Assembly (NCBI GenBank): GCA_021159885.1
Contig: JAGHDO010000029.1
Coordinates: 1-53,305, forward strand
Direction: 5' to 3'
DNA from: Synergistota bacterium
Lineage (GTDB): Bacteria; Synergistota; GBS-1
DNA length: 53,305 nucleotides
The stretch's first letter is position 1. Each line of letters opens with the position of its first letter. The notes beneath the pieces are model-generated. The model did not search any database. It saw nothing but the letters and a program-made list of their open reading frames with translations, and was not told the DNA's origin. Positions 19,434 through 28,019 of the stretch are shown piece after piece. The position numbers were made by a program, and so were the translations under genes.

Positions 19434-20424
19434 ATTCTCCTTCTCTCTCCTTCCACCACTCCTCAAGCATCTCTCTTATTTCAGGTTTAGATAGAAACAC
19501 ATCCTCGGTAAAGACCGCAGGTTTACCCTGCTTATCCGAGAGTATATAAAAATTATCGAGTTCCCTCAACTTTACTATTTCCTCCTCGGAAAAAAGCTTC
19601 TCATCTATCTTCTCCCCGACTTCCATTCCAACAACCTCTATCTTTATATCCTTTGGAGAATATCCACATCTCGGAGCAAAGAGCTCTATCATTACCTCTG
19701 CGAGATCGTAGATCCAAACCTTTGGCATTTTAAGAATGAAAACCTCCCCACCCTTGGTTAAAACAGCAGACCTCAGGACGAGATTAACCGCTTGAGGAAG
19801 GGTCATCATGTATCTCCTCATCGAGGGATGGGTTATAGTAATAGGACCTCCCTTTTTTATCTGCTTGAGGAACTTAGGTATAACGGAACCTCTCGATCCC
19901 ACAACGTTTCCAAATCTAACTACCGAAAACATAGATTTTCTTCTTCCTTTATATTGATTTGCGGATATTGTTATCCTCTCAGCAAGAAGCTTAGAAGCCC
20001 CAAGCGTGGTTGTAGGATTAACCGCCTTATCTGAACTTACAGTAATGAATACGGACACGTTTCTCTCTAACGAGACCTCTATGAGGTTTTGAGTTCCAAT
20101 AACGTTAGTTTTTACACTCTCAAATGGATTATACTCACAGAAGGCCACATGCTTAAGAGCGGCAGCATGAAAGACCACATCTATATCTTCGAGAGCCCAT
20201 CTCAATCTCTCCTTATCCCTTATGTCTCCGATAAGATATCTAACTCGCTCCTCCTTCCCAAGCTTCTCCCTAAGCTGAAAAAGCTTGTGCTCGTCTCGAG
20301 ATAGAACTCTGACTACCTTAGGATCAAGCTTAAGAAGCTGAAAAACAAGCTCTCTTCCTATTGAACCCGTTCCTCCACTGACAAGTATTCTCTTTCCTCT
20401 AAAAAATGACCTTAAGTCGCTCAC
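19426..20424 (-). CDS. NAD(P)-dependent sugar-nucleotide 4,6-dehydratase (CapD/FlaA1-like)
   Basis: This 332-residue extended SDR protein has the nucleotide-binding ILVSGGTGSIGRELVFQLL, VFHAAALKHVAF and the SSDKAVNPTTTLGASK block typical of UDP-GlcNAc 4,6-dehydratases of the CapD/FlaA1/PseB group. It lacks the N-terminal membrane domain of the long forms. A Leu occupies the place where several members have Tyr or Met before GASK. Such enzymes feed surface polysaccharide or glycan synthesis. The GTG start overlaps the dnaX stop and its own stop overlaps dnaE, an unusual position between two replication genes. Confidence 0.82.
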   Translation of the reverse strand: MSDLRSFFRGKRILVSGGTGSIGRELVFQLLKLDPKVVRVLSRDEHKLFQLREKLGKEERVRYLIGDIRDKERLRWALEDIDVVFHAAALKHVAFCEYNPFESVKTNVIGTQNLIEVSLERNVSVFITVSSDKAVNPTTTLGASKLLAERITISANQYKGRRKSMFSVVRFGNVVGSRGSVIPKFLKQIKKGGPITITHPSMRRYMMTLPQAVNLVLRSAVLTKGGEVFILKMPKVWIYDLAEVMIELFAPRCGYSPKDIKIEVVGMEVGEKIDEKLFSEEEIVKLRELDNFYILSDKQGKPAVFTEDVFLSKPEIREMLEEWWKEREGEYE

Positions 20425-22028
20425 CCTTCCTCACCAGACTCCCTATCGATCTCAACTACCTCCCCTCCAAAGAGGCGAAGTATCGTCTGAAGTGTTGGAT
20501 GTTCCATTATATCAGAAGGCTTTTCTTTCTTCTCTTGAGAAGAGCTTGCAAGTATCTCCTCCCCAGCCTTCTGCTCAATCGCAGTCATCGAGATCGCAAG
20601 TTCAACATCGTCACCAAAGACCTCCTTAGCCACTTCTTTCAAAATAGAAATATTCTCCGGTTTTCTTATCTGCTCATAGTGGAATTTCAGTTCCGGAGAG
20701 AACTCTATATACAGCTTGCCATCCTGAAGCCTTCTATCGGCATCCATCAAAAAAGCATAGAGAGAAATTTTCCGCCCCTTAAGTCTGCTTAAAAACTCAC
20801 TCCATTTATCATCCTTCTGAGAAGAAGCTTTCTCTACCTGAGCTACTTCTTCAGCTTCCGGAGATTTCTCCTCCACCTTCTTGAATTCTTCGACTTTTTC
20901 TTTCTCCCTAACCTGTTCAGCTAAAGCAGTACCTCGCTCCTCTCTAAGCTTCTTCCTTAGGTCGAGAAGAAACATCTCGAGCATCTTAAATGGAGAAGCT
21001 CCCTGTTTAACTCTGTCTCCTCTTCTCTCCAGGCTATTTAAAGCAAACCATAATAAATCCTCATTCCAAAAACCGCTTTCTGAAGCGTAGAACTTTACCT
21101 CTTCTGATGAGAGATTTAAAATCTCTGAAGCCCTTGAGGACAAGCGAAAAAGCCATATCTTTCTGAAAATATCAGCGAAGTCCTCAAAGAGATAAGGAAC
21201 CATAACTCCCCTTTCCTTAAGAGATTTCAGCCAGCTAAATAACCCATCCCAGTTTCCTTCCCTTATTAGAGAGACCCTCTCTCTAATCTCCGTATTCGAA
21301 ACTATTCCAAAGCTCCTTTCGAGAGATTCCAACGTAATATTTTCACCAAGCGTTAAAAGCTGTTCCAGTAGAGAAAGTGCATCTCTCATAGAGCCATCAG
21401 CTCGCCTTGCTATCTCAAGAAGAACATCTTCTTCAACATAAACATTCTCACTCTCCGCAACTTCGCGTAGCTTAGAAACCATATCGGACGGCTCAAGTGG
21501 TTTAAAAGCAAGGAACTGACATCGAGATCTTATCGTCAAAGGAAGCTTATGTGGCTCGGTCGTGGCAAGAATAAATATCACATGAGATGGCGGTTCCTCA
21601 AGCGTTTTCAGCAGAGCGTTAAACGCCTCGACAGTAAGCATGTGAACTTCGTCAATTATGTAAACTTTATACCTACCCTCAACGGGAGCCAGGTTCACCC
21701 TCTCCTTTAAAGCTCTGACCTCGTCAACTCCCCTATTGGATGCCCCATCTATTTCAAGGACATCAAAAGAGCTCCCCTCGGTAATTTTTTTACAGATGGA
21801 ACACTCATTACAGGGTTCAACACTTGGCCCCTTCTCACAATTCAACGCCTTTGCAAGGATTCTCGCAACCGAGGTTTTTCCAACCCCACGAGGTCCCGCA
21901 AAAAGGTATGCATGAGACACCCTCCCATTCTTAATAGCGTTCTGAATTATGCTTACTACTACTTTCTGCCCAACTACTTCGGAAAACCGCTGAGGCCTCC
22001 ACTTCCTGTAAAGGGCAACGTAAGACAT
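20421..22028 (-). CDS. dnaX: DNA polymerase III subunit gamma/tau
   Basis: This clamp-loader subunit of about 535 residues has YVALYRKWRPQRFSEVVGQ, Walker A AGPRGVGKTSVARI, the four-Cys zinc module (CEKGPSVEPCNECSIC), Walker B YIIDEVHML, and ATTEPHKLPLTIRSRCQ with the arginine finger. The tail beyond about residue 360 is charged and variable, as in tau. The ATG at 22028 is chosen because MSYVALYRKW is the conserved N-terminus. I looked for an A-rich slippery site that would yield a short gamma form and found no convincing one. Confidence 0.93.
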   Translation of the reverse strand: MSYVALYRKWRPQRFSEVVGQKVVVSIIQNAIKNGRVSHAYLFAGPRGVGKTSVARILAKALNCEKGPSVEPCNECSICKKITEGSSFDVLEIDGASNRGVDEVRALKERVNLAPVEGRYKVYIIDEVHMLTVEAFNALLKTLEEPPSHVIFILATTEPHKLPLTIRSRCQFLAFKPLEPSDMVSKLREVAESENVYVEEDVLLEIARRADGSMRDALSLLEQLLTLGENITLESLERSFGIVSNTEIRERVSLIREGNWDGLFSWLKSLKERGVMVPYLFEDFADIFRKIWLFRLSSRASEILNLSSEEVKFYASESGFWNEDLLWFALNSLERRGDRVKQGASPFKMLEMFLLDLRKKLREERGTALAEQVREKEKVEEFKKVEEKSPEAEEVAQVEKASSQKDDKWSEFLSRLKGRKISLYAFLMDADRRLQDGKLYIEFSPELKFHYEQIRKPENISILKEVAKEVFGDDVELAISMTAIEQKAGEEILASSSQEKKEKPSDIMEHPTLQTILRLFGGEVVEIDRESGEEG

Positions 22029-22050
22029 CCCCTCTCTACCTCCATCAAAC

Positions 22051-22056
22051 ATTATA
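22051..22056 (-). promoter_or_regulatory. Candidate -10 for the dnaX-to-mutM run
   Basis: TATAAT on the minus strand lies 22 bases upstream of the dnaX ATG. No good -35 is spaced correctly. Confidence 0.4.
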
Positions 22057-22070
22057 CTACATGCCCGAGA

Positions 22071-22084
22071 TTGGAAATTTCCAA
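22071..22084. repeat. Perfect 14-bp palindrome in the dnaX / secreted-protein divergent gap
   Basis: TTGGAAATTTCCAA is its own reverse complement. Its left half TTGGAA could act as a -35, 18 bases before TATCAT (22095-22100), for the plus-strand secreted protein gene. It may be an operator. Confidence 0.4.
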
Positions 22085-22139
22085 AAGGATATGTTATCAT
22101 TAGTTAAGCTTTAAAACAAAGCCAGGGGGTGAAAGGAAA

Positions 22140-22844
22140 ATGAGAAAAACCCATAGAAAGAAGATCATACTGCTGGGGATTATATTCTTACTTACTTTCT
22201 CAGCCATTCCGGCATATGCAGAGCTCAACCTGTTTATAGATAAACATACCGTCCGCGTCTACGATCCTGCGTTAAAGACGTGGTCAATACTGAACGACTT
22301 TAGCCCAACGGGATGGAGAAGCGGAAATTACTTCGCCCTTGTGTGGAATAAGCAGCATGCTTATATATATGATATCAGGATTCATCAATGGCATCCTTTG
22401 TTAAACTGCTCTCCGGTCAACGGTATAGTTAGAAATAAGCTCGCCATAGTTTGGAGTAAGAACAGAGCTTATGCATACGACGCAAATCTGAGACAGTGGA
22501 TAGCAAAAGATACCGTGGATCCCATAACCGCTGCGAACGCTACGGATTCCTTTGCAGTAATAACGACTGTCGCCTCAGTATACCTTTATGACGCTTTTCT
22601 ACGTCAATGGGTCGGCTTACAAGACATAGATCCTATAAATTGGGCTATGAATGATTATATGCTTTTGGTATGGAATAAGGATAATGCATATGTATATGAT
22701 CTAACTCTTCATCAGTGGGCTACTGCAGAGGGAATTAAACCACAGAGTGGGATGGTTGAACCCAACCAAGCAGTGGTTTACACCGTAGATAAGGTCTTCT
22801 TCTACGACAGGTTCACCCATAGGTGGAAGGCAACTTATCGTTAA
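22140..22844 (+). CDS. Secreted protein of about six YD/W repeats, probable beta-propeller; function unknown
   Basis: The 234-residue product has a signal peptide (basic MRKTHRKK, hydrophobic core, AYA cleavage site near residue 27). The rest is about six copies of a unit of roughly 36 residues centred on [AV]-Y-x-YD-xxLRQW, for example AYIYDIRIHQW, AYAYDANLRQW, VYLYDAFLRQW and AYVYDLTLHQW, joined by VWNK-type strands and a conserved Pro. The first and last units are half-units that could close a ring, as in beta-propellers. I do not recognise the family. The ATG follows GGGGGTGAAAGG. It is followed four bases later by lgt. Confidence 0.7.
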   Translation: MRKTHRKKIILLGIIFLLTFSAIPAYAELNLFIDKHTVRVYDPALKTWSILNDFSPTGWRSGNYFALVWNKQHAYIYDIRIHQWHPLLNCSPVNGIVRNKLAIVWSKNRAYAYDANLRQWIAKDTVDPITAANATDSFAVITTVASVYLYDAFLRQWVGLQDIDPINWAMNDYMLLVWNKDNAYVYDLTLHQWATAEGIKPQSGMVEPNQAVVYTVDKVFFYDRFTHRWKATYR

Positions 22845-22848
22845 GAAA

Positions 22849-23700
22849 ATGAGATACTATTTAGCACCAATAGTGCTTTTTCTCTCAACGCCGGTAGTAC
22901 TTCACAAGGTTTTCGCAGGAGAGATAATAGTTAAGCCCTATCTGTTCAAAATAGGGAATTTTGAGCTTAGATGGTATGCGCTCTTGATAATAACCGGCTT
23001 TCTTTTAGGGGCTCGCTTGGTATACAAGCGAGCCCCTAAGTATGGCCTTAAGGCAAGAGATATAGACCAGCTTTTAATATTTGGATACATCGCAGGCTTA
23101 GTCGGAGCGAGGGCATACTATGTTATATTTCGCTGGGATTATTACTCAAAGAGACTCTGGGAAATCCCGGCTTTCTGGCACGGTGGATTAGCCATACACG
23201 GGGCTTGGATAGGAGCCCTCATAACCGCGATAATATTCGTAAGAGTAAAAAGAATTCCTTTCCTTCGCCTCGCGGATCTTTGCGTATTAGGCTTTCCACT
23301 GGCACAGAGTATAGGGCGATGGGGAAATTTCTTCAACTATGAAGCTTTTGGAACGCCAACGGATCTACCGTGGAAGCTTTTTATTCCTTACGGCGCGCGC
23401 CCACTTGCCTACAAATCTTTCTCGTATTTCCACCCAACATTCCTTTACGAATCGGCATGGGATCTCTTCGTTTTTATACATCTCCTACAGCTCGAGAAGA
23501 AAAATCCACCAACGGGAGCGCTCTTTTTTAGATACCTGCTTCTCTACTCAATTGGAAGGTTCTTCATAGAGTCTTTAAGAACAGACAGTTTATACCTCGG
23601 ACATATCAGAGTTGCCCAGCTCGTCAGCTTGGTTTCTATCGCTATAGCTCTTTACTTTGAAAGAAGGATTCGAAAGAAAACCCTTTATAGTGAGAGCTAA
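22849..23700 (+). CDS. lgt: Phosphatidylglycerol:prolipoprotein diacylglyceryl transferase
   Basis: This 283-residue membrane enzyme lipidates the Cys of prolipoproteins. It has the Lgt signature GRWGNFFNYEAFG, the HGGLAIHGAWIGA motif, HPTFLYES and a C-terminal GRFFIESLRTDSL, within several transmembrane helices. An N-terminal hydrophobic stretch of about 25 residues precedes the usual start region. It begins four bases after the secreted repeat protein gene and probably depends on coupled translation, since its own ribosome site is weak. Its 3' end overlaps the convergent uvrC by 111 bases. Confidence 0.93.
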   Translation: MRYYLAPIVLFLSTPVVLHKVFAGEIIVKPYLFKIGNFELRWYALLIITGFLLGARLVYKRAPKYGLKARDIDQLLIFGYIAGLVGARAYYVIFRWDYYSKRLWEIPAFWHGGLAIHGAWIGALITAIIFVRVKRIPFLRLADLCVLGFPLAQSIGRWGNFFNYEAFGTPTDLPWKLFIPYGARPLAYKSFSYFHPTFLYESAWDLFVFIHLLQLEKKNPPTGALFFRYLLLYSIGRFFIESLRTDSLYLGHIRVAQLVSLVSIAIALYFERRIRKKTLYSES

Positions 23701-25092
23701 CTTTTTACCGATGCCATCAACCTTAGCTATCTCATCAACCGAGGCTTTCCTTATACCTTCTACCGACTTAAAGGTTCGAAGAAGGTTTTTAACTCTTTCC
23801 TTGCCAACACCAGGGATATCCTCAAGAGCCGTCTTAAGCAGGGATTTCTCCCTGAGCTTGCGATGATAGCTTATAGCGAATCTGTGTGCCTCATTTCTGA
23901 CTCTTTGCAACACACGAAGCGCAGGAGAGTCCTCAGGGATCCTTAAGGGAGTAGAATTCTCGGGGAAGAAAACGAGCTCCTCTCTCTTGGCAAGCCCCAC
24001 AAGCGGGATATCAATCCCAACCTCCTCTAAAGCCCTCTTAGCCGAGTTCACCTGTGTTACGCCTCCATCAATTAAAATCAGATCCGGAATTCCCTCATCA
24101 CGATGTTTTCCATATCTTCTCCTGATTACTTCCGCAATCATAGCAGGGTCATCTATACCTTCTACATCCTTTATCTTATATCTCCTATACTTCCTTTTAA
24201 AGGGAACACCCCCATGAAAGCAGACGACAACGCCCACCGCCTCTCTTCCGTAAAGATTAGAGATATCTATCCCCTCGATAACATAGGGAAGCCTTTTTAG
24301 CCCAAGATAATCCCTAAGCTTTAAAAGGGCGGTTTCCAGATAATCCACGGGAGCTTCAAGAGGTATTCTCGGTTGCTTAAAAACTTTCTCCAAAGCTCTT
24401 ATCTGGTCCCTTATTCTCGCCGCCTCTTCAAATCTGAGCTCCTTAGCAAGCCTTTCCATCTTCTCGGTAAGCTTGGCAATAAGCTCTCCTCTTCTACCTC
24501 CAAGAAATAGAGCGAGATCCTCAACCATTTTTCTATATTCCTGCTCCTTTATACCACCCACGCACGGTCCTTTACACTTGCCCATATAGTAATTTATGCA
24601 AGGTCTATCTCTCTTAACGAGGCGGGAACAGCTCCTTAAGGGATAGAACCTCTCAATAAATCTAAGAAGTTCCCTCATCTTCCTGACCTTGGTATAGGGA
24701 CCAAAATAGAGATTGCCATCATCTTCCCTCAAAACCCTGGTTATCAGGATACGAGGAAATTCCTCGCTCATCGTCAAGCATACATATGGATATCTTATGC
24801 CATACTTAAGCATGGTGTTATACTTGGGCTTGTGCTTTCGTATAAGGTCCGCCTCCAGGATAAGAGCCTCAGCTTCCGTTTCAGTAGTTATATAAGTAAA
24901 AGAAGCTATTTCATCCACAAGTTTCCTTATCTTAGGGGAGAAATCAAACGAGCGCGTAAAATATGAGCTTACCCGCTTCTTCAATGAGCGGGATTTTCCA
25001 ACATAGATAACTTCTCCTTTTCTGTTCAGCATGATATACACGCCAGGGCTCTCAGGAAGCCTTAACGCTTTCTCCTTTAACTCATCCCTAAT
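23590..25092 (-). CDS. uvrC: Excinuclease ABC subunit C, probably with an ATT start
   Basis: This nuclease of the UvrABC repair system has an N-terminal GIY-YIG domain (PGVYIM...EVIYVGKSRSLKKRV), the Cys motif CINYYMGKCKGPCVGG, a UVR motif (MERLAKELRFEEAARIRDQI), the RNase H-like part with ISNLYGREAVG and DLILIDGG, and C-terminal HhH motifs (DIPGVGKERVK, VDGIGKKLA). The first ATG/GTG/TTG in frame is the GTG at 25041, which would cut into the GIY-YIG domain. The frame upstream encodes the expected DELKEKALRLPESPG. The best start is ATT at 25092, 11 bases after AAGGAGG, inside the 3' end of the upstream phosphatase gene. Confidence 0.9.
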   Translation of the reverse strand: MRDELKEKALRLPESPGVYIMLNRKGEVIYVGKSRSLKKRVSSYFTRSFDFSPKIRKLVDEIASFTYITTETEAEALILEADLIRKHKPKYNTMLKYGIRYPYVCLTMSEEFPRILITRVLREDDGNLYFGPYTKVRKMRELLRFIERFYPLRSCSRLVKRDRPCINYYMGKCKGPCVGGIKEQEYRKMVEDLALFLGGRRGELIAKLTEKMERLAKELRFEEAARIRDQIRALEKVFKQPRIPLEAPVDYLETALLKLRDYLGLKRLPYVIEGIDISNLYGREAVGVVVCFHGGVPFKRKYRRYKIKDVEGIDDPAMIAEVIRRRYGKHRDEGIPDLILIDGGVTQVNSAKRALEEVGIDIPLVGLAKREELVFFPENSTPLRIPEDSPALRVLQRVRNEAHRFAISYHRKLREKSLLKTALEDIPGVGKERVKNLLRTFKSVEGIRKASVDEIAKVDGIGKKLALTIKGFLSNPSFKVKSYSDRNQADELGNSDMSEV

Positions 25093-26030
25093 TGCTCTCT
25101 CAGCCTCCTTACGCCTCGCTCAACTTCCGAAAGAATTTCGTTATAAAGCCTTTTCGTCGATGCGGATATACCGGAAAGAAGTCCCTCAACGGACCAGTCA
25201 AGAAGTTTCCTATCATCATAAGGCGTTCCATAGGCATCCGTTATGGGAATTCCAGCCTCGTTCATTATCAGATTTATGGCTGAAAGATCATAGGGAAACA
25301 GCCCAACTGGTTTGCCTCCCGTTATCCTGTGAAACTTTTCCCTCAAAACGGGGAAATCCCTGTACAGCCTGTTTCCTATATCAACCCAGGCGTGGAACTG
25401 ACCCGTTAATATCCTGCTTAGGGAGTAGGTGCAGCTGTTTAAAACGAAGAACCCTCCTCTCATCGCTGACCTATTTATAAGCTCCTCCATAGATATGGAA
25501 ACCCACTGAGCAGGTCTTCCAACAAAGCCCAGGCTCCAGAACAAACCATCAAGGCTATCGGGCTCAACCGGATTAGGATCGTATATTTTCCCTTCCTCCA
25601 CTATCCAAGCTCCCCTTCCCTTCTCCGCCCAAAAAGCCCTGTCATCCTTAAGCTCGAGAAGACAGCCCAAGAAGACATCTTTATATTTAGCATCTTCAGA
25701 ATAATGACTCACTGCAACCGAAACCGTACAGGTTTCAAGCCCCGCTGCGGCAGGTCGAGTCCCATCTATAGGATCTATGATCAGGAGATAATCAGGATTA
25801 CCGCTTTTAACCAATCCTTTATCCTCCGTGCAATAAGCTACCTCTCCTCTTTCAACAAAGGGTTTTAATATACGCTCAACCTCTCGCTCTGCAACCAGGT
25901 CTATTCTATAGCTCACATCTCCGCTATAGGCTATCTTCTCTATTCTTTTAGCAAGCTTTGTTCCCAGAAAGGGCTTAACCGCACTTTTGACACCATGAGT
26001 TAGCTCCTCAAGCAGTTTCTTAAGATCCAA
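25077..26030 (-). CDS. Inositol monophosphatase / FBPase type IV superfamily phosphatase
   Basis: This 317-residue protein has the Mg-dependent phosphatase motif IIDPIDGTRPAAAG and, near the C-terminus, FPYDLSAINLIMNEAGIP, which corresponds to the second metal-site motif WD-A-G--EAGG. Family members act on inositol phosphate, fructose 1,6-bisphosphate or PAP, and the sequence does not tell which. The start is TTG ten bases after GGAGG. It is divergent from cysS. Its last 16 bases overlap the probable ATT start of uvrC, so the two are likely coupled. Confidence 0.82.
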   Translation of the reverse strand: MDLKKLLEELTHGVKSAVKPFLGTKLAKRIEKIAYSGDVSYRIDLVAEREVERILKPFVERGEVAYCTEDKGLVKSGNPDYLLIIDPIDGTRPAAAGLETCTVSVAVSHYSEDAKYKDVFLGCLLELKDDRAFWAEKGRGAWIVEEGKIYDPNPVEPDSLDGLFWSLGFVGRPAQWVSISMEELINRSAMRGGFFVLNSCTYSLSRILTGQFHAWVDIGNRLYRDFPVLREKFHRITGGKPVGLFPYDLSAINLIMNEAGIPITDAYGTPYDDRKLLDWSVEGLLSGISASTKRLYNEILSEVERGVRRLREQLGMS

Positions 26031-26069
26031 TTAAGCGTCACCTCCTTAGAATTTCCCTCCCATTATATA

Positions 26070-26078
26070 TGCTATAAT
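26070..26078 (+). promoter_or_regulatory. Extended -10 promoter of cysS
   Basis: TGCTATAAT (TGnTATAAT) lies about 28 bases before the ATG at 26107. No good -35 is present. Confidence 0.5.
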
Positions 26079-26106
26079 TATTCCAATCAAGGAGGTGAAA
26101 AAGCTT

Positions 26107-27522
26107 ATGGGAATAGTCGTTCAAAACACCTTAACAAAAAGGAAGGAACCTTTTAAAACAATAGAGTCAGGAAAGGTAAGAATGTACGTATGTGGTCCAA
26201 CGGTTTACAACTACTTTCACATAGGAAACGCACGGCCTTTTTGCATATTCGATGTAATAAGAAGATATTTGGAGTACAGAGGATACAACGTTATATACGT
26301 CCAGAATTTTACTGATATAGACGACAAGATAATAAAAAGAGCGAAAGAAGAAGGCAAAAGTTGGAAAGAGATAGCTGAAATCTATATCGAAGCGTATTTC
26401 GAGGATGCGGATGCGCTTAAGATAAAGAGAGCAACGCACTATCCCAAAGCCACAGAGCATATAAAGGAGATGATAGAACTGATTCAGAAGCTCATAGATA
26501 GGGGACACGCATATGTGGTAGAGGGCGATGTATATTACGATGTGTTAAGTTTTCCCGAATATGGAAAGCTTTCAGGAAAAGCGATAGATGAGCTTGAAGC
26601 CGGAGCGAGGATTGAGCCGGACCCCCGAAAGAAAAATCCTTTGGACTTTGCCCTCTGGAAAAGAGCAAAAGAGGGAGAACCTTACTGGGAAAGCCCCTGG
26701 GGAAAAGGAAGGCCTGGCTGGCACATAGAATGCTCCGCGATGTCGATGAAATACCTCGGTGAGACGCTCGACATTCACGCTGGAGGGGAGGACCTCATAT
26801 TCCCCCATCACGAGAACGAGATAGCCCAAAGCGAGGGAGCCACCGGAAAGACATTCTGCAATTACTGGCTTCACAATGGATATCTCCTGATAAATGAGGA
26901 GAAGATGTCCAAATCGCTCGGGAATATATTAACCGCAAGAGAATTAAGGCAGAGATATCCCGCAGAGGTCTTAAGAACCTTTATGCTATCCGCCCACTAT
27001 AGGCATCCTATAAACTTCAGCGATGAAAGCATAAGGCAGGCAGAAGGCGGGCAAAGAAGGATTCAAAACGCTTTTTTAACTCTTAAGGAAGCGCTATCCT
27101 CAAGCGAGCTATCCTCACCTTCATCGGGCGAGGATTACGAGTTTGAAGAAGAGGTAGAGCGAGCCAGAGCAAAGTTTGAGGAAAGTATGGATGATGACTT
27201 TAACACCCCGGAAGCCTTAGGAAGCATATTCGAGCTCGTGAAAAACACAAATTCGTATCTCAGAGAAACCCTAAATCCCAAGAAGAAACCGCTTGAGAAA
27301 GCGATAAGATTCTTAGAAGCGGTAAACGACGTTTTCGGAATAATAAGAACCGAGGAAAAGCTTCCCATGGATTTAAGCGAAATAGAGCGACTGATCAAAG
27401 AAAGAGAACAGGCACGTAAGGAGAAAAACTGGGAAAAGGCAGATTCGATAAGGGACTTCCTCCTTTCAAAGGGAATCATACTTGAGGACACACCAGGAGG
27501 AACGAGATGGAGAGTGAAATAG
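26107..27522 (+). CDS. cysS: Cysteinyl-tRNA synthetase
   Basis: This class I synthetase (471 residues) has [17 protein letters not shown] (zinc Cys plus HIGH-type motif), [36 protein letters not shown] with the zinc ligands, and [10 protein letters not shown] (KMSKS). A GTG at 26095 in frame overlaps the GGAGG site, so the ATG at 26107, 11 bases after it, is the start. It is transcribed alone, ending in a hairpin and a T-tract terminator. Confidence 0.95.
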   Translation: MGIVVQNTLTKRKEPFKTIESGKVRMYVCGPTVYNYFHIGNARPFCIFDVIRRYLEYRGYNVIYVQNFTDIDDKIIKRAKEEGKSWKEIAEIYIEAYFEDADALKIKRATHYPKATEHIKEMIELIQKLIDRGHAYVVEGDVYYDVLSFPEYGKLSGKAIDELEAGARIEPDPRKKNPLDFALWKRAKEGEPYWESPWGKGRPGWHIECSAMSMKYLGETLDIHAGGEDLIFPHHENEIAQSEGATGKTFCNYWLHNGYLLINEEKMSKSLGNILTARELRQRYPAEVLRTFMLSAHYRHPINFSDESIRQAEGGQRRIQNAFLTLKEALSSSELSSPSSGEDYEFEEEVERARAKFEESMDDDFNTPEALGSIFELVKNTNSYLRETLNPKKKPLEKAIRFLEAVNDVFGIIRTEEKLPMDLSEIERLIKEREQARKEKNWEKADSIRDFLLSKGIILEDTPGGTRWRVK

Positions 27523-27527
27523 AAAAT

Positions 27528-27561
27528 AGGCCTGCCTCCTTCGCTTGAAGGAGGCAGGCCT
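27528..27561. terminator. 15-bp perfect hairpin between cysS and speD
   Basis: AGGCCTGCCTCCTTC and its exact complement flank the loop GCTT, five bases after the cysS stop. The T-rich side (ATTTTCTATTT) is on the minus strand, so it may mainly terminate speD. Confidence 0.7.
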
Positions 27562-27591
27562 AAGAGGTGCCACCATGCAAAACCTAAGCTT

Positions 27592-27615
27592 ACCCTCTCC
27601 AAAGGAGGGGGTTTT
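27592..27615 (+). terminator. Intrinsic terminator of cysS
   Basis: ACCCTCTCC, loop AAA and GGAGGGGGT form a nine-pair stem with one G-T wobble. TTTT follows directly. Confidence 0.65.
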
Positions 27616-27617
27616 CC

Positions 27618-28019
27618 TTAAGACGTCACCTCGTTCAAAAATCTTGTAGGAGTTAGATCTCTTAACTGACCTCTTTGAACCTCCAAAGTAGTTACCTTCT
27701 TGCTCTCCAAAACCTCTGTAAGATAATCAAATGCCTTCCAGGGGTCTGCGGTATCACCGCAGGTAAACAAATCGATGGCCGCGTAACCGTACTCAGGCCA
27801 GGTATGGATGGCCAGGTGGGACTCCGAGATCACTACCACACCGCTCACCCCGTACGGTTGGAACTTTCTGAATACGACGTCGACTACCTCAGCGCCGGTT
27901 CTGGTAGCGGCCTCAACCATGGCCTCCTGTAAGAATTGGAGGTTATCGAGTACCTCAGGATTGCACTCGTAAGCCTCCACCAGGACATGCCTGCCCAAGC
28001 CCTTGCCGGTTACTTTCAA
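27618..28019 (-). CDS. speD: S-adenosylmethionine decarboxylase proenzyme (class 1B, SpeD)
   Basis: This 133-residue proenzyme supplies decarboxylated SAM to SpeE. The autocleavage site is in VVVISESHLAIHTWPEYGYA, between Glu66 and Ser67, with Ser67 becoming the pyruvoyl group; His72 and the Cys of FTCGDTADP are the expected catalytic residues. The start is TTG with an AAGGAGGGG site. Codon use differs from its neighbours: all 12 Glu codons are GAG, all three Ile codons are ATC and GC is visibly higher. This suggests acquisition from another lineage. It is transcribed alone from a consensus promoter with a leader of about 95 bases. Confidence 0.95.
   Translation of the reverse strand: MKVTGKGLGRHVLVEAYECNPEVLDNLQFLQEAMVEAATRTGAEVVDVVFRKFQPYGVSGVVVISESHLAIHTWPEYGYAAIDLFTCGDTADPWKAFDYLTEVLESKKVTTLEVQRGQLRDLTPTRFLNEVTS

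Noticed and set aside
20421-22028. A frameshift site in dnaX producing gamma
   Set aside because: Only short A runs are present and none is followed by a suitable stem and early stop.
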